Origin: Romanomermis culicivorax
Taxonomy: Eukaryota; Nematoda; Enoplea; Mermithida; Mermithidae
Length of the DNA stretch: 64,000 nt
NCBI GenBank assembly: GCA_963922205.1
Contig: CAWUHX010000005.1
Span: 1,736,001-1,800,000, forward strand
Direction: 5' to 3'
Shown: positions 33,771 through 44,878 of the stretch, one piece after another
Numbering within the stretch: position 1 is the stretch's first letter
Layout: every line of letters begins with the position of its first letter
Notes under the pieces: model-generated
What the model was told of the DNA's origin: nothing
Databases searched by the model: none
Seen by the model: the letters and a program-made list of their open reading frames with translations, nothing else
Program-made: the position numbers and the translations under genes

Positions 33771-35583
33771 TTCCTGAGAAATTGACCGGCTCTCCATCCA
33801 CTAAAGGTAGGGTAGAGCAAACTTGGTGACGTTGAGCTGCAATCAAAGCAAAAACTGATCTTTGTGGAACTCTGATGATAATAGCAAGGTGGACCCAAGC
33901 TTTATAATATTTTAGGGTAAAAACCGATAAGTTTCGGGATTTTCAAACTTGTCACCAAAACATGAAACATCATCTATATGGGAGAACCATGAAGATCAAA
34001 AACACTGTCAAAAATGGGGGCAATTCAAATATCAAAAGTGACACTTCCTTGACTTGCTGTAGTTTGTAAACCCGAATTTGTAACACAAGGATTTTAACCC
34101 TGTTCAATAGAGCTTAAAAAACTGCACATGCTTAAAAAAAGAGGTAAATGTTCGAGAGAGAACCGGAATTTAAAACATGGTTTCTGGTATTGGTCACAAG
34201 CCTACTGTAGAAACAAACAGTGCAGACTTCGGTGCTTAATAACTAAAAAACTAAGAGTTCGTCGACCATGAGCTTTACTTTGCTGGATAGAGCATTGAAA
34301 ACTGCACTAGCCACAAAAATTGGGATCAAACTCCCTCAAATTGATTAGTTAAAACAGCGTTTCTTGTACTAATGTAACTTGAGTGCAAAAGTATAAACAT
34401 GAAAAAGACATCGTACACTTTGCTCTAATAATTTTTCAACTAATTACTGTAGAACAAATTGGTTGACGCTGCCGAATAGAGTTCAAAGAACTGCACATGT
34501 TTAAAAAAAGGAGAACTGGAATCGATTCGACTGGCATTTTAAAACATGGTTTCTGGTATTGGTCACTAGCCTACTGTAGAAACACAGAGCGCTCACTTTG
34601 GTGCTTAAAAACTAAAAAACTAAAAATCCTTCGACCATCAGCTTTCCAAGATCAAGTTGAAGACCAGTTCGATATTGTTTTCAATGATTTTAAATGTTGA
34701 TTATTCAGACAAAACCACCCATAGGACTGCCCATGGAAGTTTGTTGCTATTCGACTTTGCTACAATTTTGGCCAACAAATGCCCTGCATTCCAATAGGCA
34801 TGATGATATGGTGCTGTTATTATCTTTGTTATGATGCCAATCTACAAGCAATGGATTGTCATGCCTAGAAAAACGGTGCTTTACAAACTCTGGCTTGATG
34901 TGGAAATCAACTGCCACCCATCAATTAAAATGCGTCATTGATCAGTGGCCACTGCCCCCCTAGCTGGAGCCTATGTTGACACTCCCACATCGACTGTGAA
35001 AAAGTAATGTGGACGCCGAGAATCAATTTTTTGTTTTTTTGTTGTTTACATTAGGACTGGTCATAATGGCCCTAGTTTTGCCCCCTGCTTATGTAAAATT
35101 TTTTAAACCTGCCTAAACCAATTATAATAACTTGGTTGTGCAATGCCTTACTGTACATCTTTGCTTAACTTTTAGACTTTACAATTTTTCTGTCCAGAGT
35201 TCCAATCTTCTTGGATAGGAGAGTGTGAAAATGCAATTTTTTTAGACAACCAGTTGATCATCTTACTGGAGCAATCCGCCCTTCATGTCACTCTTCTTTT
35301 TCCACACTAACTTTGTCTCATTTACTCCTAAAAAGAATAATTTTCAAATGTCACCAAGTTGGCAAAATTGGAGAACAATCTCACTGCCTGCCCTTTGACA
35401 TCAATGGCCATGGATCAAACACTAAAAAACGATAAAGTTTAAAATGATTATATTTTCTTATGTCATTTTTTCTATTGCTCAATTTTATATAAATAGAATT
35501 TTTTTGTAAGATTTTGGCAGAATAAAGCAAGCAAGCCCAAGATCTTTCTCTTTTACCAGTCACACCCTGACTGCCCCTTTTCG
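33771..35583. other. No gene; contains a 180-bp direct repeat pair
   Basis: Apart from the repeat pair at 34105-34286 and 34474-34655, I recognise nothing here. Possibly includes the 5' untranslated region of the LINE just right of 33770. Confidence 0.5.
34105..34655. repeat. Direct repeat pair, about 180 bp, 369 bp apart
   Basis: Units 34105-34286 and 34474-34655 share aaaacatggtttctggtatt and ggtgcttaaWaactaaaaaac blocks with about 15-20% divergence. The sequence between them has no recognised content. Confidence 0.75.
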
Positions 35584-35591
35584 GTTGAAAC

Positions 35592-36314
35592 CAGGCTTTT
35601 TTTTCATTTTTGACCCTTAAGCCAATTGGCTCCTAAGGCACTTTTTTTGGGAGCCAATCGCAATTTTTCCAGGCCAAAGTTAAAAAAATGATGATTTTAT
35701 GTATATACATGTTTTTATACTTAAAACGTCAACATAATAAAGCTTTATTCCTTTTTAAACATATTTTATCTCACATTATACTAGTTGAAACTTGCTAGTT
35801 GGAACTCACATTTTGCCTTAAAAATATGTTAAATTTAGATGCAAATTAAGCATAAATGAAATTCTTCTGCTTACTTTTTTTTGAACCGGTTCATCATCAT
35901 CAATAATTTCTGATTCAGGGTCATCATTTAACGAACTATGAGCTTCTTCTACATCAACAATTGGTGGTGTACAAGGTTGGCTTGAAATATTATGCTCTGC
36001 TTGGTTCCCTTGCTCTACTGCTGCTTTTTGTTGTTTTTCAAAAAAATATTTTAAAGAACGAGAAGCCATTATGAAAAATTTAGAAAATCATCAATAGGGT
36101 GAATTACTCGATGTTAAAAGTAATAAAAAAATAGAAGGAAAGTCCTATCAATAGCAAAACACATAAATTTCGAATTTTTATTGGTAAGCATTACAGTAAC
36201 TTGTCACTTAGCAGCAAGTTTTTTACAAGCCAGAATGGCTTGCATGCCCAATTTTTTACAAGCCAAAATGAATTTCAAGGAGCCATGGCTCCAAATTGGC
36301 CCAAAAAAAGCCTG
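35592..36314. mobile_element. Short hAT element with exact target duplication
   Basis: The ends are CAGGCTTTTTTT and AAAAAAAGCCTG, flanked by an exact 8-bp duplication GTTGAAAC (35584-35591 and 36315-36322). Subterminal GGAGCCA/TGGCTCC motifs occur on both sides. At 723 bp it is a deletion derivative that keeps the first coding exon of a transposase. Confidence 0.9.
35818..36069 (-). pseudogene. First exon of an hAT transposase, truncated
   Basis: ATG-initiated: MASRSLKYFFEKQQKA followed by an acidic low-complexity stretch (DDPESEIIDDDEPVQKK). This is typical of the N-terminus of ZMYM/TTF-type hAT transposases (short basic 'xxSFFxK' motif, then a disordered acidic part before the zinc finger). 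After QKK there is a strong splice donor (AAAGTAAGC, about 35872), so the real exon is about 36069-35873 and the rest of the frame is intron. The downstream exons are deleted from this element. Confidence 0.6.
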
Positions 36315-36322
36315 GTTGAAAC

Positions 36323-37079
36323 ATAGCCCAAGCTCAATTTTCATGCCCTTTTTAGTTTTCAGTCATTTCATCTTTTGTATTAATTTGCCTTTAACGCTGC
36401 TTGCCTGAATCTGACTAACTCCTACCTGATTTGGTTTGTCCAATTAATCACTTTTTACATCAGATACAAATACCACTTCAATTTCAATGCCTGAAAGTAG
36501 ACTCAAAGCATAGAACCCTAATAAAATTCACCATTATGCCTAAGTTCTTAGACTTAACACCATTCACAGTAAAAAGGACATGCTACAGTAAGCTTTCTGC
36601 CCCCTGAATATCAAAAAGTTTGTTTCATCAACTCAACAATGTATTTGCAGATTTCAGCTAGAATGCAGAATGTGGTCCACAAGCTAAAATGGCAGTAGCA
36701 TTGAGTATTTTACATAAATTTATTATAGATGATATGAAAAAAAATTAAGTTGTCATGTGCAACTACCAAAAGCCTAGGAGAAAATTCCAAGCAAGAAATC
36801 CAGAAAAGACAAGAAATTTGATTTTGGATGATCATTTTTTTCTGAGATATTACAATAGTTACAAGTTCATTTCATTATAGTGAGGTGAAGCCAATACTTG
36901 CAAAATACAGCCACTGACATATACTTACACTATTCCTTGGGCTTAGCCGCAAAGTTCAGCTCCAGAAGGATGTGAGCAAAGGCACATTGGTGCAAAGTTC
37001 AGCTCCAGAAGGATGTGAGCAAAGGCACATTGGTGCCTATAAAATTACGTGAAGTACTTTATTTTGATCCCTTCACACC
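36323..37079. other. No gene seen; one short tandem duplication
   Basis: Contains the 43-bp duplication near 36950-37040; otherwise unassigned. Confidence 0.55.
36953..37037. repeat. Perfect 43-bp tandem duplication
   Basis: aagttcagctccagaagga...ggcacattggtgc occurs twice head to tail without a mismatch, so it is recent. Confidence 0.9.
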
Positions 37080-37740
37080 CCGGTAGCCCAATTAAGAGGC
37101 CCCAATTAATTTGCACAAACGGCAGCTGGTCCCCTAGAACCTACACTAAACTACACATTCCACAGCTACCGTAATCCCCCGTAAAAATCGTAAACAACAC
37201 CTGCACACAGTAAAATATGTAGAAGCCCCGCCAGACAGTAGTCTCAAGTGTAACGGTAGCGGCGGCCCCACAAAACATGTGTATACAGAGAAACGGATAC
37301 AGGAAGCATGTACAGAAGCACAGAGGTGTGGCCAAGCCCACCGTAGAAAGCCAGCGAAGCACAAAAAGCATACAGTACCAGGAAAGCATTAGGAAGGCGT
37401 AACTAAGAAAGCATTAAAAGCGTAGCAGGAAGCAACGATTGGCGGAAGAAGATGGACAGAAGCTCGACCTCCTGCGACGCCCAGGGAGTGGCCAAAAACG
37501 TCGTATAAAAGAAGAAGCAAAGCGTGATTTAGTTAGTTATTATTTTGTGAATTTTGATCCGCAGCCATTCGTTTTTATTTGCAAGCAAATGCGCCGTCCA
37601 TTTTTTGTTATTCGACGTTCAAGCGACCGTCGATCATTCGTTGTATCCTGGTATTATCGTCTCACCGCGCCCCGTCCCGTTATAACCATTCCCGCCGTAG
37701 CCACCGTTGGTTAGAAGTAAAGTACCTCACACAAATCTGG
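37080..37740 (+). other. CpG-rich island of about 650 bp
   Basis: CpG dinucleotides are far more frequent here than in the flanks (for example ggtagcggcggcccc near 37257, and accgcgccccgtcccgtt). A CGTATAAAAG box lies near 37503. This could be a promoter/first-exon region of a host gene or a young element's LTR. Confidence 0.45.
37439..37714 (+). CDS. Unrecognised 91-codon open frame in the CpG-rich island
   Basis: Stop-free but without an ATG at its start (opens with TTG). The product is basic: KRRIKEEAKRDLVSYYFVNF, then FVICK-type hydrophobic alternation and RRPFFVIRRSSDRRSFVVSW, ending in a Pro/Ile/Val run. The segment FFVIRRSSDRRSFVVS recalls the FLVR core of an SH2 domain, but too little of the fold is present to claim it. 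A following donor-like AGTAAAGT occurs at 37716. Unknown; might be an exon. Confidence 0.25.
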   Translation: MAEEDGQKLDLLRRPGSGQKRRIKEEAKRDLVSYYFVNFDPQPFVFICKQMRRPFFVIRRSSDRRSFVVSWYYRLTAPRPVITIPAVATVG

Positions 37741-40700
37741 TCGTTACAATATTAAAAATTTCGAACATTTTACCATTAAAAAATCGACCTTTCAGAATGT
37801 TTATCTAATAAAAATGGCCATTTTCTGAGAGAAATTCGCTTCTTGTAAATTGACAATGCTTACATTCTACCAAAGTTGATATTCATGACTTTTTTCTATT
37901 CAAGAATGACCATTTTCCACTATAAAGTTCAATTTTTTTTCAATCCAAGATCAATTTTTACCAAAAATTGATGATCATAAAATGTATTTTATCAAAAAAT
38001 TAATTTTGGAGGATGGTTTTTGTTCCAAAAGAATAATCAAGATTTGTAACAATTTTTTGTTCGAGGAGGAACTTTATGCCAATTGTAACTTGCTTACAAT
38101 CAAAAAATTTCCGTTTCATAGAAGAAAAATTGGCTTTTTCACCTGTTTAAGCTATAAAATTAACATTTTGACCACATTTTTATGTAAATTTTGGATCAAA
38201 AATGACCACTTTCAATTGAAATATCGACTTCTTTGTTGTTTAAAATTTACCATTTTCTGCTAAATTTTTATTTTCGGCCCTTTTTATGATAGACTATCTT
38301 CTACTGAATAAGTTTCATTTCTGACTGTTTTAAATCAAAAATGACCTTTTTCTATTCAGAATAAACATTTTTACCTTTTTAAAAATGATCATTCTTGACC
38401 AAAAATGAAGTTTTTGATCGTTTTTATATTAAAAACATTCTTCTACTTGAGATTAATATTAATGACTGTTTTCTAGAAAAAGATGTCAAAATTTGTAAAA
38501 AAACTTTGATATAAAAAGACAATTCACCAAAAAATGGGATTTTTGACATGTTCTTGATGAGAAATTTGAGCTCTTAAAATAAACAATCCTTCATATCAGT
38601 GGTCATGAAAATTTCGAATTAAAAAAATAATTTCAAAAAAACTTGCAAAGCTGGAAAATCGAAAATAAAGAAACGGTTTAGTAACTCAGGGTTCTTGTTT
38701 AGAAAAATTTTTTTAAAATTTAGAAATTCGAACTGAACCTTTGAAACAAACCAATAAATTCGGGAGAGTCAAGGATTAGGACTATTAATCAACAGATCAG
38801 AAGGTTAATCAAGTAGACTGAAAATGTCAGGCTATAGATTGAAAAATTTATTTTACATTTGTTTAATTTTTAAGTAAAATCTAATGGTTTCACAAAACAT
38901 TTGTACCATTTTTGAGAGTAAAACAGTTAGATCATTAGATCTAGCAGATTTAATATGATTCCTAGAATCTAATGACTTCACTTGATTTATCGCAAAGAAA
39001 TTTCGTTTGGGACACACTTTCAACATGTTCTGGACACATTTTTTGATGATTCCAAATGCATAAACATTGTTTTCTGGGTTTACTGCCTCAGGACAAATTT
39101 TTAGGAGAAATCATCTTGAAAGCTGCATTGCAGAACAGTGAAAAATGTACCTTGAAAACAAAGCTCAAACATTGGGAATCTTTGAAAAACCTGTCCCAAC
39201 ACAGCTTTTTTTGTGAAAAATTGAGTAAAACCATTAGATCGTTAGATCCTATGCTAGGAGGACCTTTAAAATTTAATGGTTTTACTTGTTATAGAAAATG
39301 TAAGCAATGGACTTGTTTAGAATAAGCAGAACAAACCAAACACTCAACAACACATGAAACTATCAAAATCAATGATTGTAGACTAGATATTTAACAACTG
39401 ACATACTTGACCCTATCAAATTTCCAGATGTACCAGACAGTATGGTGTTAGGTAAAACCATTAGATTATAGGACCCTCAGGCGTTTTTAAATTTTTTAAA
39501 GAATGCAGGACAAACTGGTCATATGAGAGACTATTGTCAACAGCTGATGCACTGGTCAAACGGTATGGATTTTATTTTTAAATTTATTGTTGGATCCTAC
39601 TCTCAGAATCTTAATTTTTATTGTGACTCTTGAAATCTAAAAATCTTACAGTTTTGATCAGTTTTTCACATGAAAATTTTATTTGGGATGCAATTTTTAC
39701 ACATTTCCGCACATGTAGAAAGCATGCTGGAAGCTTCAACCAGTAAAATTCCTCGTGCACATAGAAGTACACTCAAAACTGCAATCACACATACCCAATG
39801 AACAACAATCATGGGTATCACTCCTCCACATAACATAAATCCTCCAAATGCTTAGGTAAACCCTCTTTTCATAAATAACATAAACACATAGGAAAAATAC
39901 ATTTCTATCACACTAGTATTTTCCACAGTTCAAAATTTGAATAGAACTGGCACCTTAACTTTCTAGAAACCATATTTCCTCTTTTAGTAGAGTTACAATT
40001 AAAGGGGAAACATTGGTCCGGTGCCAGCACCAATAGGAAGAAAGATTTGGAAGCCTAGGATCTATCATCAACATAGACCCAAATTGAGTATAAAAACTGT
40101 CATTTTAGAGTTTTTCATATCAATCACATTTTCCTCCTCATCTCTAGGGGTGCCTAATGCTTCGAACATCTGCATACAAGCCTGCGATTTTTGTCAAAGT
40201 TATATTCTTTTTTGTTTTGATGGTACTCTAACTGTGCTACTTGTTATTTTGATCTCTCAGAAGCCAAAGTTTCCAAACATCAATGATAACCCATTGTAAG
40301 CCCCTCTAGCATCCTAGTCTATAACCATCCATCAACTAGACCTCCTTGAATTTTCTGTAACAGGTAATGAGGTCAGATGTGTACATTTTATGGGATATTT
40401 CGCTGTTGTATATTACATCTTTGGCTCTATGGCCCTATTGATGCTTTCTATGTCCTATACTCTCTTCATGGATTGGCTCATTTATTGCACTTTGACTTTC
40501 AAATTCATTTTCCATTTGAACCCAGTAAAGAAAAGGTGTCAACATTTATAAGCATCTCACTTTACAGGTAAGATTGATTGATGAAACATCTTCCTTCCAT
40601 AAACATGCCAGCATCAATAGAAACAGTTAATTTGATCCAGGTGCCATTTTTTAAGATTTCGCAATGTGTTCTAAGGCTTGGATTTTTCTTCAATCCTCGT

Positions 40701-41250
40701 GAAAAAAATTTCCAGAATTTCCAGCACAAGCTCACCTGCATTGTGTCTCTAAAGTTATCTCTGTCTCAAAGAATGAGCAATATGATAATTGACGGTTTGT
40801 CCTGTAAAACAATGGAATTTTATTTATTTTATCACAATGTGACAAAACTTTGACTCTATAACGACAACGATATATTGAGCTTTTATTGGGCAGCCCTAAT
40901 ATGAAGCCAATATCATAACTGTTAATTAGCCCTTATAATATAGCATAATGGCTCTACAGTGAAGAGAAATCACACTGATAAATCAGATCCAGCACTCTGG
41001 ATCCATCATTATGAAAAAGGTTGATAAGCAGTAAAACAGCTATGTAAATATTATGCCCCTTAGAACAATTGAGCCCTGATAGATAGCTAATTATAGAAAA
41101 ATAATGGCAATAGAGTAAAAATAATATATGGAATGGAACTAAAAAAAGTTAGCTATGAAACAAGATAGATTGAGCATTACAGAAAATCATACAAGGAAGT
41201 TAAAAATAAGAAATAATAAATATCAATGAATAATTCATTCCTTACAACTC
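37741..41250. other. No gene seen; AT-rich sequence with diverged short repeats
   Basis: 37760-38640 looks like a worn array of units such as atgaccattttctac and aaaaattgat (about 50 bp apart). 38900-39500 repeats accattagatcattagatc-like words. Frames of 60-93 codons occur (37982-38263, 39056-39325, 40021-40299, 40578-40853), but none has recognised content. Confidence 0.5.
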
Positions 41251-42412
41251 CAACTCAAGTTGAATGATATACAACAGAACAATATGGTCAATGATTCATG
41301 GTACAAGTTTGCTGCAGTAAAGCAACAGGAATCAACTCACTACAAGGCTCAACAACTTGCTCTAAATGAAAATTTGTTTTATCTTTCCTTATGCATTTCA
41401 GGGAGAAATTGTCATCAGACTACAATTGGCTTTGGTCGAAGCGAACGCTGGCCAAAATGTTTGTCATAACAATGTGCAACAAAATTGGAAGCTACGAGAT
41501 AGATTGGGTTTGTGATGTTCAAAGGACATCAAATTTGCGAACATTGCTGCCAAAGCTTTCATTGATGGAATCAAAAAAGATATACTAGAAAATGCAATTT
41601 TGGGCAAAATGCATCTAGCACCCCCCGTCTGGACAGGATCACGTGCGTACATGCAACAACAGTACCCTGATGAGAAAGCCCTCGCCCGAGAACTAGGCCC
41701 CTCAAAATGGCTCTTGACATTTACTGGAAACCCCAATTGGCCCGAAAATGTGGACAACTTGGTGCTGGGACAATCCTATGCTACGAGGCTTGACTTGGTT
41801 TGTCCAGTATTCTACCACAAACTAAAAGAATTCATACTGACATTAGTGAAAGACACATACTCAGCAAATGCATCATTTAAGTTTATGTTAAGTTTATTAA
41901 GTTTACCACTGAAACACCCAATTTGCTAGACAAAAATGACCATTGGCCGGAAGCCAAAAGACAATGAAAACTGTACCACACAGTTACAAGGTTCATGCAT
42001 GACCACAACAAATATTCACCCTGTATGGTAGACTGTAAGTGCAGCAAATATTTTCGGAGCAAAATATCACCCATCACCATTTTATCTGAAAAAGACCTAC
42101 CGATATACAAAAGGTGACCTTTACCCAGAGATGGTGAATCAAAGACCAATCAGCATGGCAACACATGCACCAAGCAAAGACACCAAGTTGTACAAGAACT
42201 GAACAATCGATTCTCCCTGCTGTACAATGCCCCTCTAATAACAAAACACAACACTCATTTGAATCTTTAATACCTCGGCGTGCAGAATACCATGGAGTAC
42301 TGCTTCAAATTTATCATGAAATGGCATATGTCCGAGTACAACGTGGCAGCAAAGTAGATTACGATGAAATAGCTTCGGCTTTCAAAGTTCAATATATGAC
42401 AGCTATTGAAGA
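41251..42412 (+). pseudogene. Helitron replication helicase, N-terminal half
   Basis: The plus strand carries the Helitron-like N domain: APPVWTGSRAYMQQQYPDEK then WLLTFTGNPNWPENV (41600-41770), LDLVCPVFYHKLKEFI, CMVDCKCSKYF (about 42030) and PLITKHNTHLNL then GVQNTMEYCFKFIM (42225-42330), ending at DYDEIASAFKVQYMTAIED (42412). The HUH-bearing region, normally 'GLPHaH', should lie near 41900 but is deleted or unrecognisable. Several frameshifts and stops occur. The protein continues after the LTR element at 47638 with the next expected residues, so one Helitron has been split. 41251-41480 may be the upstream linker. Confidence 0.8.
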
Positions 42413-42628
42413 TTGAATCTGAAATTTACACCCAATCTGAACTTTACATTTTTCGCCATGTGCATGAAAATTTAAATTCGTGGTTAGCAACTCTCCACTT
42501 TACACCTTCCTATTTTTAGCAAGATTCTTTGCTCTTATATTTCTCATTTTGATAAATTGAAAGCTCAGTGAACGGTCGAATCGAATCAATTGCTCGACAT
42601 CGACAATTCGAATTTGATAAAAGAAAAG
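42413..42628 (+). other. Left junction of the LTR element; no LTR visible
   Basis: After the Helitron frame stops making sense (about 42412) there is 216 bp of AT-rich sequence before the first ATG of the spliced gene. It does not resemble the 3' LTR at 47152-47637, so the 5' LTR seems lost or is not of the same kind. Confidence 0.45.
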
Positions 42629-44680
42629 ATGACTAGGGAGTCCGAAGCGACAATGTCTCAGAGTTCGGCGATATCAACATCATTGATCAATCCGCCGCCG
42701 ATTTTCAAAAAATATTTCAACGATCAAGATAGATACGTATCCTATCAAAAGAAACAATATAGCCAGGACGATAGATTCTTTTTTGCGGACAGTAAGTTCT
42801 GCACTGCCAAGTAGACTGAAGTAGGGTTTCACTTCCCCTGGGAAGAATGGAATATCGAATTGTCGATATAAAATTTGGGTCGCGGTAACTTCGCCAGAAG
42901 ATTTGCACGCCGCGATTTGAAAATATTGACATTTCCACGCAAAACTATATCTAATAGAAATTAATCGAAAATTTTATGATATTTTTTAGAATATAACATC
43001 AAACGCATGATAAGAATCACAGAGTTCGAGCGATGGTTCGAAACAGTTTACGCCAGGCCCCTCAATGTCCTGCGGGATCCGCAATAGGTCGAAAGCGGTG
43101 AATTGAAAAGGGCATTGTCAGCGCATTTGAAACTGAATTTTTGAGGCCACATATCGTTCGGTTTTGACATCGGAAAGATTTCGACGAATAAATTGTACAT
43201 TCACAAAAAGATGAAAATGAACATAGTGAACCAAAACGCGACTCACATCGCTCAGTTCGTCCAGTTGGGCTTCCCAACTGGATACACTCTAATGTTTGAT
43301 GCTCTAGCGGCTACTCCCGAAGATTGGACAGCGTTTTACAAATTCAAATCGGCTCCCAAAACCATCGTTATCTGTTTTGACCAGGCAGACAACTGGAAAT
43401 GTCTGAAAGACATGCACAGACGTGAATACTATTCGTCCGACGCCCTCAAAACGCACTCTACAGAGCTCCCCCCTAGTATTCTGGTAGATGTCCAGATCAT
43501 ACTAGAGAACATCGTATGCTCACCCAAAAAATGGGGAAGGGCACCTCTAATCGGTCATTGTCCCGAAAACAAAAAGCTAAAAGGTATAGTTGCTGACGCA
43601 TTCGCGTTGGACATAGAGCGTTTTACGCTATACTTCCCCCAAGCAAACAATCAAATCGCCCAAGCTGGCAAACCCAACGAGCTGGTCTTAACCTACTCGA
43701 TATTGGATGCGTATTACCCGATTTTGATGTTTCTCGTGTACGGGCGCTACAGTTTCATTGATAGCGTATACGATAACATGCAAATCTTTCCTCACGATTT
43801 TCTACCACCCAAATATATACATATCGTGATGCAAAACCTTAAGGATAACGCGAACATCGACGGCGAAGGCGATGAAAAAGGCGCATTCGGGGTCGTAGAC
43901 CCAACGCTTTCAAAAAGCATGTTGCACGCAATCATGCGCCAGGAAATATTGGGGTTGAACCGGATCATATTCTATGATTATAAGGTTCCGAATATGCAAT
44001 ATTGTTTGTACAATCACTTGAATGTGGAACACTCCACTAAATCTTTGGGCGTAAAAATGCACCCTTCCAAACTACCGTCGATAAGGAGTAGCAAGCAAAA
44101 TACTTCATCTTTGACTGATGATGGAAAAGTCGAACCATATGATGACGCCGCCATATGTGCTAGAGTTATAGACAGAGCTCTACGCTCTAATGACATAACC
44201 AGCATTCATCACTCTGTCAGGGCGCCTATGTCCCTCCTATTTCTGTCCAAAATAGACAAAAATATGGTGATGAGTGACGAAGTAAAGCAAATGAACTTCA
44301 ATCTAGTCATAAAGGATCCATTTACAACGTACAGCCCTCCCCAAACTTGGCCGATATACAAAATGAAATTTGATCATCAAATCCCGAAAATGCCGGCTTT
44401 AACCCCACTATACTTGCTCCCTAATCACGATGAATGGATGAACGCTGTTCGAGGAACCATGCCATTAGTCGCACACGTTTGCTCCCCACATTCCGAAACA
44501 GAATTGCGAGCGATAATCAAAAACGAGATTTGGAAACTAATGTCAAAAAGTGACAGTATCGATATCAATCTCATATGTGAGCGAAATTGGGTAAAGCGAG
44601 ACGGAACGTTCGAATTAGAATTGATTGAATGGGCAAATCATTTACCGTATAATGAAAAGAATCGTAGCGTCAGCAAATGA
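42629..44680 (+). CDS. Unknown spliced gene of an LTR retroelement, about 618 codons
   Basis: Exon 1: 42629-42791, starting at ATG ([13 protein letters not shown]). Intron: 42792-42989 (donor GACA/GTAAGTTC, acceptor ATTTTTTAG, 198 bp). Exon 2: 42990-44680. Splicing restores one frame from RFFFAD into [10 protein letters not shown] and on to the long open stretch starting near 43193 (495 codons without a stop). Two stops lie in exon 2 before it: TAG 43085-43087 and TGA 43142-43144 (the TGA fits a CGA arginine). The product has no domain I know: it looks globular, with [20 protein letters not shown], a Cys-containing core and many aromatics; no transmembrane segment, CCHC knuckle or RT box. CpG content and codon use differ sharply from the flanks, as for a recent arrival. 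It is followed by a second gene (44879) and a polypurine tract plus LTR, so it sits where gag would be. A capsid-like role is inference. Confidence 0.6.
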
Positions 44681-44878
44681 CGGATATAGGCAAACAGATA
44701 TTTCATGCAACCTATCGTATTTCGAAACGACAGTTTTCCTGTCTCTAGTGAAATCCATCTCGTGACGAAAAAGAAGTATAAGGAAAACCTTTATTACTAT
44801 TTTTCATATAACTCACCAATTTTGACATCACGAAAATGCGAATGACTCATTTATTTTCCGCCCGATCACATTTTGACA

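Noticed and set aside
37439..37714. SH2 domain
   Set aside because: Only an FLVR-like segment is present; the rest of the fold and the binding pocket are not visible.
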